NCBI GenBank assembly: GCA_002372375.1
Contig: DFGJ01000028.1
Span: forward strand, 1-39,461
Length of the DNA stretch: 39,461 bases
Origin: Ruminococcaceae bacterium UBA3753
GTDB taxonomy: Bacteria; Bacillota; Clostridia; Oscillospirales; Acutalibacteraceae
Direction: 5' to 3'
Shown piece by piece: positions 17,273-25,729 of this stretch (positions are counted from its first letter, which is position 1; each line of letters begins with the position of its first letter). Made by a program: the position numbers and the translations under genes. Below the pieces are notes generated by a model. It was not told the DNA's origin. It saw only the letters and a list, made by a program, of their open reading frames with translations, and made no database searches.

Positions 17273-19216
17273 TTGTCGGTTTGTAGCGTTAAGGCAGTAA
17301 GCATAATAGGTACCAAGTCTTCTCTGGATTCAGTAGCTAAGGTCTGTGGTAATTCTGGCTTCTTTCAGCCCATAGACATTAAGGACTTTTGCTCAAATCC
17401 TGAAGGTTTAGTCCCTTTTAGTGAGCCTAGTCCATATTCTGAGTTTTCTAAACAGCTGGAATCGATTGCCAGCAGTTTTGGAAAAGATCTCAAATTTGCA
17501 AATGTTGAACGTTTTAATGCAGGACTTGGGGAAATTAAGGCATTTGTCGGGGATTTGGGGAAACGAGCGAAAGATTTAAGTTCTAAGAAAAATAATCTTA
17601 TAAAATCCATAACAGATTTAGAGAAAAATTTGGTTTTGATCAAGCATTTTTGCGGACTAAATCTAAATTTTGAAGAAATATCTAAATGTGAGTATGTTAC
17701 AGTTAGATTTGGCAGACTTTCTAAGGAAAGTTATAGAAAGTTGGAAACTTTAAAAACTGATTCCTATATAATGTTTTTTCCTTGCAGTGAGGAAGAAAAT
17801 TATTACTGGGGAATTTATTTTGCACCTGTTGAAAATTTAAAGGAGATAGATTCTTTTTTTTCTGGTCTTTATTTTGAGTACGTAAAAATTGATTTTGAGG
17901 ATTACAGTGCTACGCCGGAGCGAAGTGTTAAGTTGTTGGAAGAGAGGATTAAATCGGAGAAGGAAGATTTAAAAAAAATAGAACTGCTGATGGATAAAGT
18001 GTGGGATAGTCAAGAGGAACAGTGCTTAAGGTTCTATACTAAATTATCAGAGTTGGAGACTTTTTTTTCAATAAAAAAATACTCGTATGTCCATTCAGAG
18101 AGTTTTTTGCTTATGGGGTGGGTTCCGGAAGAAAAAGAGGTAGTTTTTAGTAATCTCTTAGATTCTGTGGAGGGTGTTGAATATAAGTTTAGATATGCTG
18201 ATGAAAAAAAAGAAGATTCGCCACCTGTTAAGCTAAAAAATAATTGGTTTTCAAAACCTTTCGAAGCTTTTGTAAAGATGTATGGTTTGCCAAAATATGG
18301 CGAGTTCGACCCAACAATGTTTGTGGCTGTTACCTATACTATTCTTTATGGTATTATGTTTGGTGATCTTGGCCATGGTATAACACTATTTCTTGCTGGA
18401 TGGTTTTTGAATAGATTTAAAAATTTTTCTTTGGCACCAATAATGCAGAGATGTGGTGTTTCGGCTAGTATTTTTGGAACATTATACGGATCTTTTTTTG
18501 GATTTGAAAAGGTTCTTAATCCTTTTTATAAATTTGTCTTTGGCCTTAAGGAAAAACCTATAGAGGTTATGTCATCGGAGTGTATCCCAAAGGTTTTGGC
18601 TTGTGCTGTACTTTTAGGGGTTGTGCTTTTGCTTGTTTCTATGCTAATAAAAACCGTTACTTCTATTCGGTCGGGCAATATGGAAGAAGGCTGCTTTGGT
18701 CCTAATGGTGTATGTGGGATAGTTTTTTATTCTTCCGTATTGGTTGGTTCTGTGTTGCAGTTTGTATTGAATTTGCAAATTTTTAATATTGTTTATATTT
18801 CTTTTTTGATTGTTTTGCCTTTGGTTCTAATGTTTTTAAAGACGCCTGTTACTAATTTAATACTAGGGAATAAGCTTTTTTCCGATCAAACGTTTGGTGA
18901 ATATTTGCTTCAGAACACCTTTGAAATGTTTACTGTGCTTTTGGAGTATATAACTAATACGGTTTCTTTCTTGAGGGTCGGTGCCTATGTTCTGGTCCAC
19001 TCCGGTTTGATGATGGCAGTGTTCATAATGGCAGATATGTTCCCATCGCTTTCAGCGCCAATATTGGTTGTGGGTAACATTTTTGTTGTTGGATTCGAGG
19101 GACTTTTGGTTGGTATACAAGTTCTACGGCTTGAATTTTATGAGATGTTTAGCCGGTGCTTTTCAGGTGGGGGAAAAGAGTTCACTCCCGTTAAAGTTTT
19201 GAAATCAGTGCGGTAA
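17273..19216 (+). CDS. ntpI: V-type ATPase subunit I (a subunit, membrane stator)
   Basis: The membrane subunit that forms the ion half-channels next to the proteolipid ring and anchors the stalk. I place the start at the TTG at 17273, giving MSVCSVKAVSIIGTKSS, which matches the family's usual opening and sits six bases after AAAAAGGGGTG; a GTG at 17264 overlaps that site. About 647 residues, normal length. The first half is a soluble coiled-coil arm. The second half has about seven membrane segments with YGIMFGDLGHGITLFLAGW, SFLRVGAYVLVHSGLMMAVF and FEGLLVGIQVLRLEFYEMF followed by GGGKEFTPVK, all family signatures. The proteolipid K, E, A, B and D genes that normally follow are not present. 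Confidence 0.93.
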   Translation: MSVCSVKAVSIIGTKSSLDSVAKVCGNSGFFQPIDIKDFCSNPEGLVPFSEPSPYSEFSKQLESIASSFGKDLKFANVERFNAGLGEIKAFVGDLGKRAKDLSSKKNNLIKSITDLEKNLVLIKHFCGLNLNFEEISKCEYVTVRFGRLSKESYRKLETLKTDSYIMFFPCSEEENYYWGIYFAPVENLKEIDSFFSGLYFEYVKIDFEDYSATPERSVKLLEERIKSEKEDLKKIELLMDKVWDSQEEQCLRFYTKLSELETFFSIKKYSYVHSESFLLMGWVPEEKEVVFSNLLDSVEGVEYKFRYADEKKEDSPPVKLKNNWFSKPFEAFVKMYGLPKYGEFDPTMFVAVTYTILYGIMFGDLGHGITLFLAGWFLNRFKNFSLAPIMQRCGVSASIFGTLYGSFFGFEKVLNPFYKFVFGLKEKPIEVMSSECIPKVLACAVLLGVVLLLVSMLIKTVTSIRSGNMEEGCFGPNGVCGIVFYSSVLVGSVLQFVLNLQIFNIVYISFLIVLPLVLMFLKTPVTNLILGNKLFSDQTFGEYLLQNTFEMFTVLLEYITNTVSFLRVGAYVLVHSGLMMAVFIMADMFPSLSAPILVVGNIFVVGFEGLLVGIQVLRLEFYEMFSRCFSGGGKEFTPVKVLKSVR

Positions 19217-19465
19217 TTGTTGGGTGTGCTTTTTCTTTTAGTAGGATGCGTTTTTTCGTACCCTAGGATCTGGTGGAGCTTTCAAGATAATGACCCCCTT
19301 TTTCGTATTTAAAAAGGATGTGGATTTTGGGTTACTTTGTTGAGCTATGATTGGATCGTACTTTTTAGTTAATTCCTGTTTAAAAGTCTTTGTTCTCCAG
19401 TAGTTTTCAAAATATGCAAATTGTGCTATGTATGTTCTAAATTTTCAAATTAAATAGAGGCTACT

Positions 19466-19993
19466 ATGGTAAAGATGACGGCTGTTTCGCGAATTGGAGA
19501 CAACGGAACTTCTACTTTTTATACTAAAGAGGGAGCAGAGGTGTTTTTTTCTGAGATAAAAAATGAAAAGGAAAATTCAATTGCTAAACTTTTTGACATT
19601 AATAAAAATTTGATGTCTAGTATTTATTATAGTTGTTCAAGAAATTCCATGCCTGCAGAGTATCTGTTAAAGATTAATGGCGATCAGTTATTGTTTTGTT
19701 TTAATAAAGTTTCTAACGAATTGACTTGCGAAGAAAAAAACCTGAAGTTAAAAAGAGGTCTGTTTGATAAGAGTTTTAAATTTTTTGTTAATGAAAAATT
19801 GTTAGTAAAGGCTAAAACTTATAATCTTGCACGAGATTATATTAGAGCTAAGTATCAAATAGAACTGTTTGATGACGGGCAAGTGGTTTTCGCGTGCAGT
19901 ATTTGTTTAATTTATTTTATTTTAGTTTACGAGTCAGCTACCTATACTCAGGCAAACAACTTGGGGGGGTTTGGAGGAATGTTTGCTAGATAA
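19466..19993 (+). CDS. Uncharacterised protein, possible LURP-one/tubby-like fold
   Basis: 175 residues. The ATG has AGAGG six bases upstream, so translation is plausible. Residues 35-135 alternate short beta-type stretches with K/R-G turns: DINKNLMSSIYYS, LKLKRGLFDKSFKFFVNEKLLVKAK and KYQIELFDDGQVVFA. This rhythm recalls the LURP-one/scramblase-like barrel of bacteria (basic turn, FF, later K-Y-x-I), but I would not rely on it. A hydrophobic segment, SICLIYFILVY, lies near 150-160 and the C-terminus is glycine-rich (NNLGGFGGMFAR). It sits alone between ntpI and asnA. Confidence 0.55.
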   Translation: MVKMTAVSRIGDNGTSTFYTKEGAEVFFSEIKNEKENSIAKLFDINKNLMSSIYYSCSRNSMPAEYLLKINGDQLLFCFNKVSNELTCEEKNLKLKRGLFDKSFKFFVNEKLLVKAKTYNLARDYIRAKYQIELFDDGQVVFACSICLIYFILVYESATYTQANNLGGFGGMFAR

Positions 19994-20550
19994 GTAAATT
20001 TATTTTTAGATATTTTTATTGTATGTTTTCAGCAATTTGTGCTGTTTTTATAAACGACAAATTTATTATTTTCAGGAGTATTGTTTGTATAACTAGGATG
20101 CTTTCGAAAATAGTTTGGAATGTCCTTGATGCCCTGGAGCACTGAATTTTTAGTTTTCGTGAGTTTTTTCTGTTAATATGCTGATTTTTAGGATAATAAA
20201 AACTATATTTGGTTATGGTTATGTTTGAACGCAACAACAGAAACATCGAAAGTTTTGCCCGTACACAATATAAAGATACTGTGGTGATTACCTTTCTAGA
20301 AATTGTATAAATTTAATTAAATGACTAAGTTAGAAAAACAAATCACAAAAAATTGACTAAAAGAACGAAATGAAAATGCTTTTACTTGTTTTCTCTTTCT
20401 TTTTTTGTACTAGGATGTTTGATAAAGCTTTTCGATTTTATTATTTATAAAAATATGGTACAATATGCGCGTTGCGGTTTATTGTTGTTCTGGTATCGTG
20501 ACACTTGTTGCTTTTTGTTTTATCTTACAAGGTATGTAATTAGGGGTATC
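19994..20550. other. Gene-free spacer upstream of asnA
   Basis: A frame is open from 20386 into asnA, but the stretch before 20551 reads as translated spacer. A TACAAT at 20459-20464 could be a -10 box but its -35 is poor. No T-box signature (specifier or TGGNACCGCG) was found. The minus-strand frame at 20016-20246 is not supported. Confidence 0.4.
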
Positions 20551-21525
20551 ATGGGACGTCGTTTAGACTATTTAAATGGCTTTTTATTGCTCAATGAGGC
20601 TCAAAAGCACTTTGAAGATTTGCTAGCTAAAGGTTTGAACCTTGTGCGCGTTCCGTGTCCGTTGTTTGTGAAATCCGGTACGGGATTGCAGGATGGGCTT
20701 ACGGGTTCTGAGAAGCCTGTGACTTTTGAAAAAGATGGAGAAATTTTTGAAGTAGTTCATTCGTTGGCGAAATGGAAGAGAGAGGCTCTATTCCGGTATA
20801 ATTTTTCGAAATATATGGGGATATATACTAATATGAAGGCGATCCGGAAAGACGAAAATGTTGATTGTCTACATTCTTTGTTAGTTGATCAGTGGGATTG
20901 GGAGAGGATAATATGCCGTGAAGATAGGAATCTAGATTATTTGAAATCAACTGTTGATATTATATATGGGGCTATCGTGAAGACGTCCTCTTATTTGAGT
21001 GATAAGTTTTCTGTTCCTGAGTTAAATTTACCAGATTCTGTATCTTTCATAAAAAGTGAGGATCTTTACGATCTTTATCCGGATTTGTGCCCAGGTGAAA
21101 GGGAGAGGGAGTTTTGTAAAAACAAAAAAGCGGTCTTTATTATTGGTGTAGGCCGAGAGTTAAAAAATGGTGAACCGCATGATTTGAGAAGTCCGGATTA
21201 CGATGATTGGGATCTGAACGGCGACTTAATTTTGTACAGCGAAGCTTTGGACGATGCAGTAGAAATCTCATCCATGGGTGTTAGGGTAGATAAAATTTCT
21301 TTGATGAATCAACTGAATTATGTTGGTATTAAACAAAACGAGTTGTCTCCTTACCATAAAAAGATAATTACTGGAGAGTTGCCTTATACGATAGGGGGAG
21401 GAATAGGGCAGTCTAGACTTTTAATGTTTTTGTTAAATAGGACTCACATAGCACAAGTTCAGGCTTCCTCTTGGGACAAGAGCACGGAAAGTTTTTTGAA
21501 ACAAAGCGACATAATTCCTCTTTAG
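20551..21525 (+). CDS. asnA: Aspartate-ammonia ligase (asparagine synthetase A)
   Basis: Makes asparagine from aspartate, ammonia and ATP; its fold is that of class II aminoacyl-tRNA synthetases. The 324-residue product from the ATG at 20551 matches AsnA length (about 330), and AGGGG lies four bases upstream; the longer open frame from 20386 is not needed. Recognisable stretches are VPCPLFVKSGTGLQDGLTG, EVVHSLAKWKREAL, VDQWDWERII, and the motif-3-like IGGGIGQSR (281-289). The ammonia-dependent enzyme, as opposed to glutamine-dependent AsnB, suits an ammonia-rich habitat. The last 55 codons are duplicated directly downstream. The identification is secure. Confidence 0.96.
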   Translation: MGRRLDYLNGFLLLNEAQKHFEDLLAKGLNLVRVPCPLFVKSGTGLQDGLTGSEKPVTFEKDGEIFEVVHSLAKWKREALFRYNFSKYMGIYTNMKAIRKDENVDCLHSLLVDQWDWERIICREDRNLDYLKSTVDIIYGAIVKTSSYLSDKFSVPELNLPDSVSFIKSEDLYDLYPDLCPGEREREFCKNKKAVFIIGVGRELKNGEPHDLRSPDYDDWDLNGDLILYSEALDDAVEISSMGVRVDKISLMNQLNYVGIKQNELSPYHKKIITGELPYTIGGGIGQSRLLMFLLNRTHIAQVQASSWDKSTESFLKQSDIIPL

Positions 21526-21858
21526 AATTATTTGTTAAAAAAGTTCATTAGTAGTTGGTTGTGTATCTTAAGGGAAGTCGTTAATACGTCACGTGTTCTT
21601 AGTATTAACAAAGATAATTACTGGAGAGTTGCCTTATACGATAGGTGGAGGAAAGGGGCAGTCTAGGTTTTTGATGCTTTTGTTATATAAAAATCACATC
21701 ACACAAGGTCAAGCTTCCGCTTGGGACAAGAAAACGGAAAGTTTCTTGAAACAAAGTGACATAATTCTTCTTTAGATTTATTTATTGATAAAGCTCATTA
21801 GCGATTGGTTGTGTATCTTAAGGGAAGTCGTTAATACGTTACGTGTTCTTAGTCTTAA
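21361..21858 (+). repeat. Tandem duplication of the asnA 3' end and flank
   Basis: Two direct units of about 250 bases: 21361-21610 (the end of asnA and its 3' flank) and 21611-21858. Both start AAGATAATTACTGGAGAG and end near ACGTGTTCTTAGT-TTAACA. The second unit keeps an uninterrupted AsnA C-terminal frame to a stop at 21773-21775 with about ten amino-acid changes (for example GGGKGQSR for GGGIGQSR), but it has no start or ribosome binding site, so I treat it as a fragment. Confidence 0.9.
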
Positions 21859-22157
21859 CAGGGTGCTCCATCTGGTAGTAGAAAATAGAACTATGTGGTA
21901 AACCTTAAAAGTTTGGGATACCATTACTTGGGTACCAAAATTATCTTTCACGGATATCAAAGTTATGCCTATGATTTCGTTTCATAGTGACCAAGTGTCT
22001 GTATAAGCATAACTTTTGTCAAGAGAAAAGCAGAACAAAAATTCATCCATACAGGTGGACATAGCAGAAAATGACCCATAAACTGTAATTGTACAGCAAG
22101 CTACGGTTAGCAACAAAATAAATTACTCGGCAATTTTTACAAAAGTTAAATACACTT
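21859..22157. other. Spacer between the asnA fragment and tyrS
   Basis: Three hundred bases without a recognisable gene or a clear terminator hairpin for either flanking gene. Confidence 0.4.
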
Positions 22158-23405
22158 CTAATTTAATAATTTAATTTTTTTGTACATTTTCTTGCCCTTT
22201 TTCAAAATGATAAAACCACTGGAAAAATCTTCAAAGCCCAAGGACTTAGAAATATCCAAAACTTTGGTTAAAACTTTAGAACCTTGTGTCCCCAATTCAA
22301 GTCCATTTTGTTCGATTAAACGCCTGCCTTCACTTTTTGAACTAGTCAACTTAGATTTTACTAGCAAATCTAGAATAGAAATCTTCCCATTGTCAAAGTC
22401 AGATTCAAAAATATCAACACTCGGCATATTTTCTGCGTTAATATCCGATCCGAATAAATCCAACGACGTGTTCCGAGCTAAACGCGCCTTTTCTTCCCCA
22501 TGAACCATTCTAGTCAATTCAAAAGCAAGAGTATCCTTTGCCTCATTAAGTTGTTCCCCTTCTAATTCAGAAAGTCCACGTATCCTTTCAAGAGGTATAA
22601 GTGTTAACATTTTTAGGCACTTTATTACATCATCGTCACCAACATTGCGCCAATATTGATAAAAATCATAAACAGAAGTTTTTTCCTCATCTAACCAGAT
22701 GGCCCCGCTCTCTGTTTTCCCCATCTTTTTGCCGTCACTTTTTGTCAAAAGCGTAAATGTCATGCCAAAAACTTCCTTGTGCGCTTTCCTGCGGACCAAC
22801 TCCACTCCCCCGATAATATTGCTCCATTGATCATCTCCGCCTAGCTGTAAAATACACGAGTAATTCTTGTTCAAAACATAAAAATCATAACTCTGCATTA
22901 TCATGTAATTAAGCTCAAAAAAGGTTAGACCAGTTTCTAAACGAGATTTGTAGCATTCGGCGGCAAGCATCCTGTTAACCGAAAAATGCACACCAACATC
23001 ACGTAAAAACTGTATATAATTGAGATCTTTTAGCCAATCGGCATTGTTAACGACACACGCTTTGCCCTCAGAAAAATCTACGAAACTAGACATTTGACCT
23101 TTGAAACGAGAAATGTTGTAATCTATTCTGGTTGCATCCAACATTTTTCGCATGTCAGTTTTTCCACTAGGGTCGCCAATGAGCCCTGTGCCACCACCAA
23201 AGAGAATTACCGGCCTATGACCAGCTTTTTGTAGACGCTGCAATATTACCATCTGCAAAAGGTGCCCAACATGAAGACTGTCAGCAGTAGGGTCAAAGCC
23301 TATATAAAAATTTATTTTGCCATTATTTATTAAATTACTAACTTTTTCTTTGTTGGTACACTGTGCGATCAAACCTCTAGCTTCTAGCTCTTCAAAAAGC
23401 TTCAT
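22158..23405 (-). CDS. tyrS: Tyrosyl-tRNA synthetase
   Basis: A class I synthetase that charges tRNA-Tyr. The start is the ATG at 23405 (MKLFEELEARGLI), with GAGGATG upstream; the frame is open 13 codons further but that part is not conserved in the family. 415 residues. YIGFDPTADSLHVGH (34-48) holds the HIGH-like motif, LQLGGDDQWSNI the tyrosine/ATP pocket, and KMGKT (227-231) is the KMSKS equivalent of TyrRS. The C-terminus is an S4-like RNA-binding domain (about 340-415), ending in a lysine-rich tail. Two copies of its promoter lie in tandem upstream. No T-box was seen. Confidence 0.96.
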   Translation of the reverse strand: MKLFEELEARGLIAQCTNKEKVSNLINNGKINFYIGFDPTADSLHVGHLLQMVILQRLQKAGHRPVILFGGGTGLIGDPSGKTDMRKMLDATRIDYNISRFKGQMSSFVDFSEGKACVVNNADWLKDLNYIQFLRDVGVHFSVNRMLAAECYKSRLETGLTFFELNYMIMQSYDFYVLNKNYSCILQLGGDDQWSNIIGGVELVRRKAHKEVFGMTFTLLTKSDGKKMGKTESGAIWLDEEKTSVYDFYQYWRNVGDDDVIKCLKMLTLIPLERIRGLSELEGEQLNEAKDTLAFELTRMVHGEEKARLARNTSLDLFGSDINAENMPSVDIFESDFDNGKISILDLLVKSKLTSSKSEGRRLIEQNGLELGTQGSKVLTKVLDISKSLGFEDFSSGFIILKKGKKMYKKIKLLN

Positions 23406-23540
23406 ACAGTTCATCCTCATATGAAAAAATGCAACACGAAACACAACTCACTACACAATTTTCCGATAACAACCTAATTTTTTACAAATATCCTGCAACA
23501 TATATTCAGCAGAACAAAGCACAGCACTAACTCTACGTTA

Positions 23541-23569
23541 ATTGTACCGCTTTTACTGAAATCGGTCAA
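23541..23569 (-). promoter_or_regulatory. tyrS promoter, proximal copy
   Basis: Minus strand TTGACC (23564-23569), 17 bases, TACAAT (23541-23546), about 136 bases before the start. The -35 box lies in a dyad CGGT-N8-ACCG (23563-23578). Confidence 0.7.
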
Positions 23570-23719
23570 CTGTAACCGTTATTTGTTAACGCTAAAAATT
23601 ACGCAGACCAAAGGAAATACGTAGCGCAAATAAAAAAGCCTATTTGCCGGATATACTTACTCTTAATTTATACCCTGCAAAATATATTCACATAACATGT
23701 ACTGCACTAACTTGCGTTA

Positions 23720-23748
23720 ATTGTACCGCTTTTACTTAAATCAGTCAA
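23720..23748 (-). promoter_or_regulatory. tyrS promoter, distal copy
   Basis: Minus strand TTGACT (23743-23748), 17 bases, TACAAT (23720-23725), exactly 179 bases upstream of the proximal promoter. The -35 box lies in a dyad CAGT-N8-ACTG (23742-23757), so both arms changed relative to the proximal copy and pairing is kept. Confidence 0.65.
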
Positions 23749-23852
23749 CTGTAACTGTTTTTCGTTAATGCTAAAAATCACGTATATCAAGGAGATTACG
23801 TAGCACAAATAGCAGATTCTATTTACCAAAAATGCTTATTTTAAATTTATAA

Positions 23853-24396
23853 TAAGTTTCATATAAAATGTACGTAACAATTGCGTTTTTGCTGGATGTA
23901 ATTTCTACAATATACGCGAGAGCTTGACTTTTTTAGTTTAGACGAGCCAAAAAGATAGAGTGCTTTGTAAGTGATTATAGAACAATTAATAGAGGCAACA
24001 TTAAAAATAAATTATATAAATCTTCAAAACTATGTGTTTCTTTCCTCTTGTTTTTGGTTTTAAAGTTATCTATTTTTTTGATCAGATGCTTTCCATGTTT
24101 TCGTGTGCTGGCGTAAATTTTATTCAGATTTAAAATGTCTTTTTTATTGGGATATGTCGATCGCAGTAGCATTTTTTCAGTTTATTACCGTAAGACGGTT
24201 TATCCGCGAGTTTTGTTTAATTTTTTAAACTATGCTTTTATTGATTTGTATCACTTTTGTAATTTAGTTTGCTGCTTTTGAGTAAATAGCGTAACTATGC
24301 TTATCGAAACTATTTTTTGCAGTCTAAATTTAAAACATTATTTATCTGCTGCTTTCATGTACAATAATTTTTAGTAGCGCCAAAGTTTGGTAAAGG
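23853..24396. other. Gene-free stretch between the tyrS promoters and rpsT
   Basis: A 65-codon minus-strand frame (23975-24172), rich in Lys and Asn, has no recognisable domain and no good ribosome binding site; I do not support it. Otherwise AT-rich spacer. Confidence 0.35.
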
Positions 24397-24425
24397 TTGA
24401 TTAATTAAATTTTTTATGATAGTAT
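24397..24425 (+). promoter_or_regulatory. Probable rpsT promoter
   Basis: TTGATT (24397-24402), 17 bases, TAGTAT (24420-24425), 57 bases before the rpsT start. One mismatch in the -35 beyond TTGA and two in the -10, which keeps the key TA---T bases. Confidence 0.5.
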
Positions 24426-24481
24426 TACCCCGTTCAGAGCTTGTTTTTGCGTCGGGAATTTTGTTTTTTAGGGGTGCGCTT

Positions 24482-24766
24482 ATGCCAAATGTGGCTTCAG
24501 CTGTTAAAAGGGTCCGTGTTATTGAAAGGAAAACTTTGAGGAATAAGTCCTTTAAGTCTGCTTTGAAGACGCTTTGGAAAACTGCCACGGAGGCGGTTGA
24601 AAATTTCAGTGGTAATGAAGACGAGAGGAGTGTGCTTATCAACAAAGTGAGGTCTGCGGTGAAAAAGATGGATCAGGGAGTCTCTAAGGGGATAATTCAT
24701 AAAAATACGGCTAGAAGAAAAAAGTCGAGATTAGTGCAAAAATATAATTTTACTCTGGGTGATTAG
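24482..24766 (+). CDS. rpsT: 30S ribosomal protein S20
   Basis: Binds 16S rRNA early in 30S assembly. The 94-residue product from the ATG at 24482 opens MPNVASAVKRVRVIERKTLRN and continues KSFKSALKT, the family's N-terminal signature, and ends with the typical KGIIHKNTARRKKSRL. TAGGGGTG is the ribosome binding site; the frame is open 22 codons upstream but those are not S20 sequence. Basic, helical, normal length (85-95). It may be co-transcribed with the anti-sigma gene 235 bases downstream. Confidence 0.95.
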   Translation: MPNVASAVKRVRVIERKTLRNKSFKSALKTLWKTATEAVENFSGNEDERSVLINKVRSAVKKMDQGVSKGIIHKNTARRKKSRLVQKYNFTLGD

Positions 24767-25001
24767 GTTAACTGCGAGCTTTTCTTATTTTTGCCTCGTC
24801 TTTTTTGATTGCTGTTAGGTTTTGTGTTTTTGTCTCTAGTTTTGTTGTCTTTGATCTTTTTATTTTTATCGGTAGGACAGTGGATCCGTCAGGTTATCTG
24901 CTGTGAATGGGGTTTGCTGACTGCATGCAGTGTGTGCATATTTGTAGCTTGTCGATTTTTCCTTTGTTGGATGTTTGTTTTAAGTGTTTTTAGGAGATTA
25001 T

Positions 25002-25406
25002 ATGAGAGAAGATATAGTTCTTTCTTCAGATCTTGGCAGTACGTCGTACGCGACTACTTTTGTGAGAGAGTTTTTGTGCCGCAATGGAATAGGTTGTGTG
25101 GATAAGTTTTCTATAGTTGTTGATGAAATTTTTTCGAATATTGCAAATTATGCCTATAAAGATGGGAAAGGGAGTGTTAAGGTTGTTTGTGATTATGATG
25201 TTCCTTCCAAGATCTTTTCAATGACTTTCATTGATAGCGGTGTAGAATATAATCCGCTTAATGCGCCTGAGCCGGATGTTAAGTTACCGTTAGAGAAACG
25301 AAAGATAGGTGGTCTTGGTATATTTATAGTAAAAAAATTTATGGACAAGTTGGTGTATAGACGTAAAGGAAATGAGAATATTTTGACTTTGGTAAAAAAA
25401 GTATAA
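25002..25406 (+). CDS. RsbW/SpoIIAB-like anti-sigma serine kinase
   Basis: 134 residues; a GHKL-type ATP-binding protein of the family that holds a sigma factor inactive and phosphorylates a STAS partner. The N box is DEIFSNIANYAY (about 40-51), the G1 box IDSGVEYNP with a D-x-G, and the G2 box RKIGGLGIFIVKKFMD, all with the residues that bind Mg-ATP. AGGAG lies six bases before the ATG at 25002; the open frame six codons upstream is not needed. Its stop is 14 bases before the start of a STAS protein, so the two form a partner-switch pair. No sigma gene is adjacent, so the target is unknown. Confidence 0.88.
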   Translation: MREDIVLSSDLGSTSYATTFVREFLCRNGIGCVDKFSIVVDEIFSNIANYAYKDGKGSVKVVCDYDVPSKIFSMTFIDSGVEYNPLNAPEPDVKLPLEKRKIGGLGIFIVKKFMDKLVYRRKGNENILTLVKKV

Positions 25407-25420
25407 AATTGGGAGGTTTT

Positions 25421-25729
25421 ATGGAAGTAAAAATTGAGAAAGATTCTGATCCTGTGAAAGTTAGTTTGGTTGGTCGTTTAGATACAAATACTTTTGGCCA
25501 ATTTGAAGCTGCGCTGAATGAGCTGTTTGAAAAAGGAAAGTATAATATAGAAATAGACTTGAAAGACTTGGAGTACGTCAGTAGTTCTGGGCTTAGGGTT
25601 TTTTTGGGTGCACAAAAAAAGGTAAGTGCTTCTTCGGGAAATATGGTTATAAAAAATGTAAACGATACGATAATGGAAGTTTTTGAGATGACGGGTTTTT
25701 TGGATGTGCTTACTGTAGAGAATGATTGA
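25421..25729 (+). CDS. STAS-domain anti-anti-sigma factor
   Basis: 102 residues, the length of SpoIIAA/RsbV proteins. It opens MEVKIEKDSDPVKVSLVGRLDT and has the switch site YVSSSGLRVFL (52-62), where the serine at 55 is the expected phosphorylation site of the neighbouring kinase. GGAGG lies four bases before the ATG at 25421. In this family the unphosphorylated form binds the kinase and frees the sigma factor. It is tightly linked to the kinase gene. The PP2C phosphatase and sigma factor that complete the circuit are not in the window. Confidence 0.9.
   Translation: MEVKIEKDSDPVKVSLVGRLDTNTFGQFEAALNELFEKGKYNIEIDLKDLEYVSSSGLRVFLGAQKKVSASSGNMVIKNVNDTIMEVFEMTGFLDVLTVEND

Larger units (their letters stand above)
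23491..23852 (-). repeat. Tandem duplication of the tyrS promoter region
   Basis: Two direct units of about 180 bases (23491-23670 and 23671-23852) upstream of tyrS. Shared blocks are CCTGCAA-ATATATTCA, GTTAATTGTACCGCTTTTACT, GTCAACTGTAAC, GCTAAAAAT and TACGTAGC-CAAAT. Each unit carries a complete promoter pointing at tyrS. Confidence 0.85.

Noticed and set aside
23541..23550. ATTGTACCGC upstream of tyrS as a possible T-box antiterminator core (TGGNACCGCG)
   Set aside because: It lies on the wrong strand for tyrS and the core is mismatched; the same bases are explained by the -10 box TACAAT.
24809..25105. 98-codon hydrophobic plus-strand frame between rpsT and the anti-sigma kinase
   Set aside because: It overlaps the real start of the kinase by about 100 bases, has no ribosome binding site, and its hydrophobicity follows from T-rich spacer DNA.
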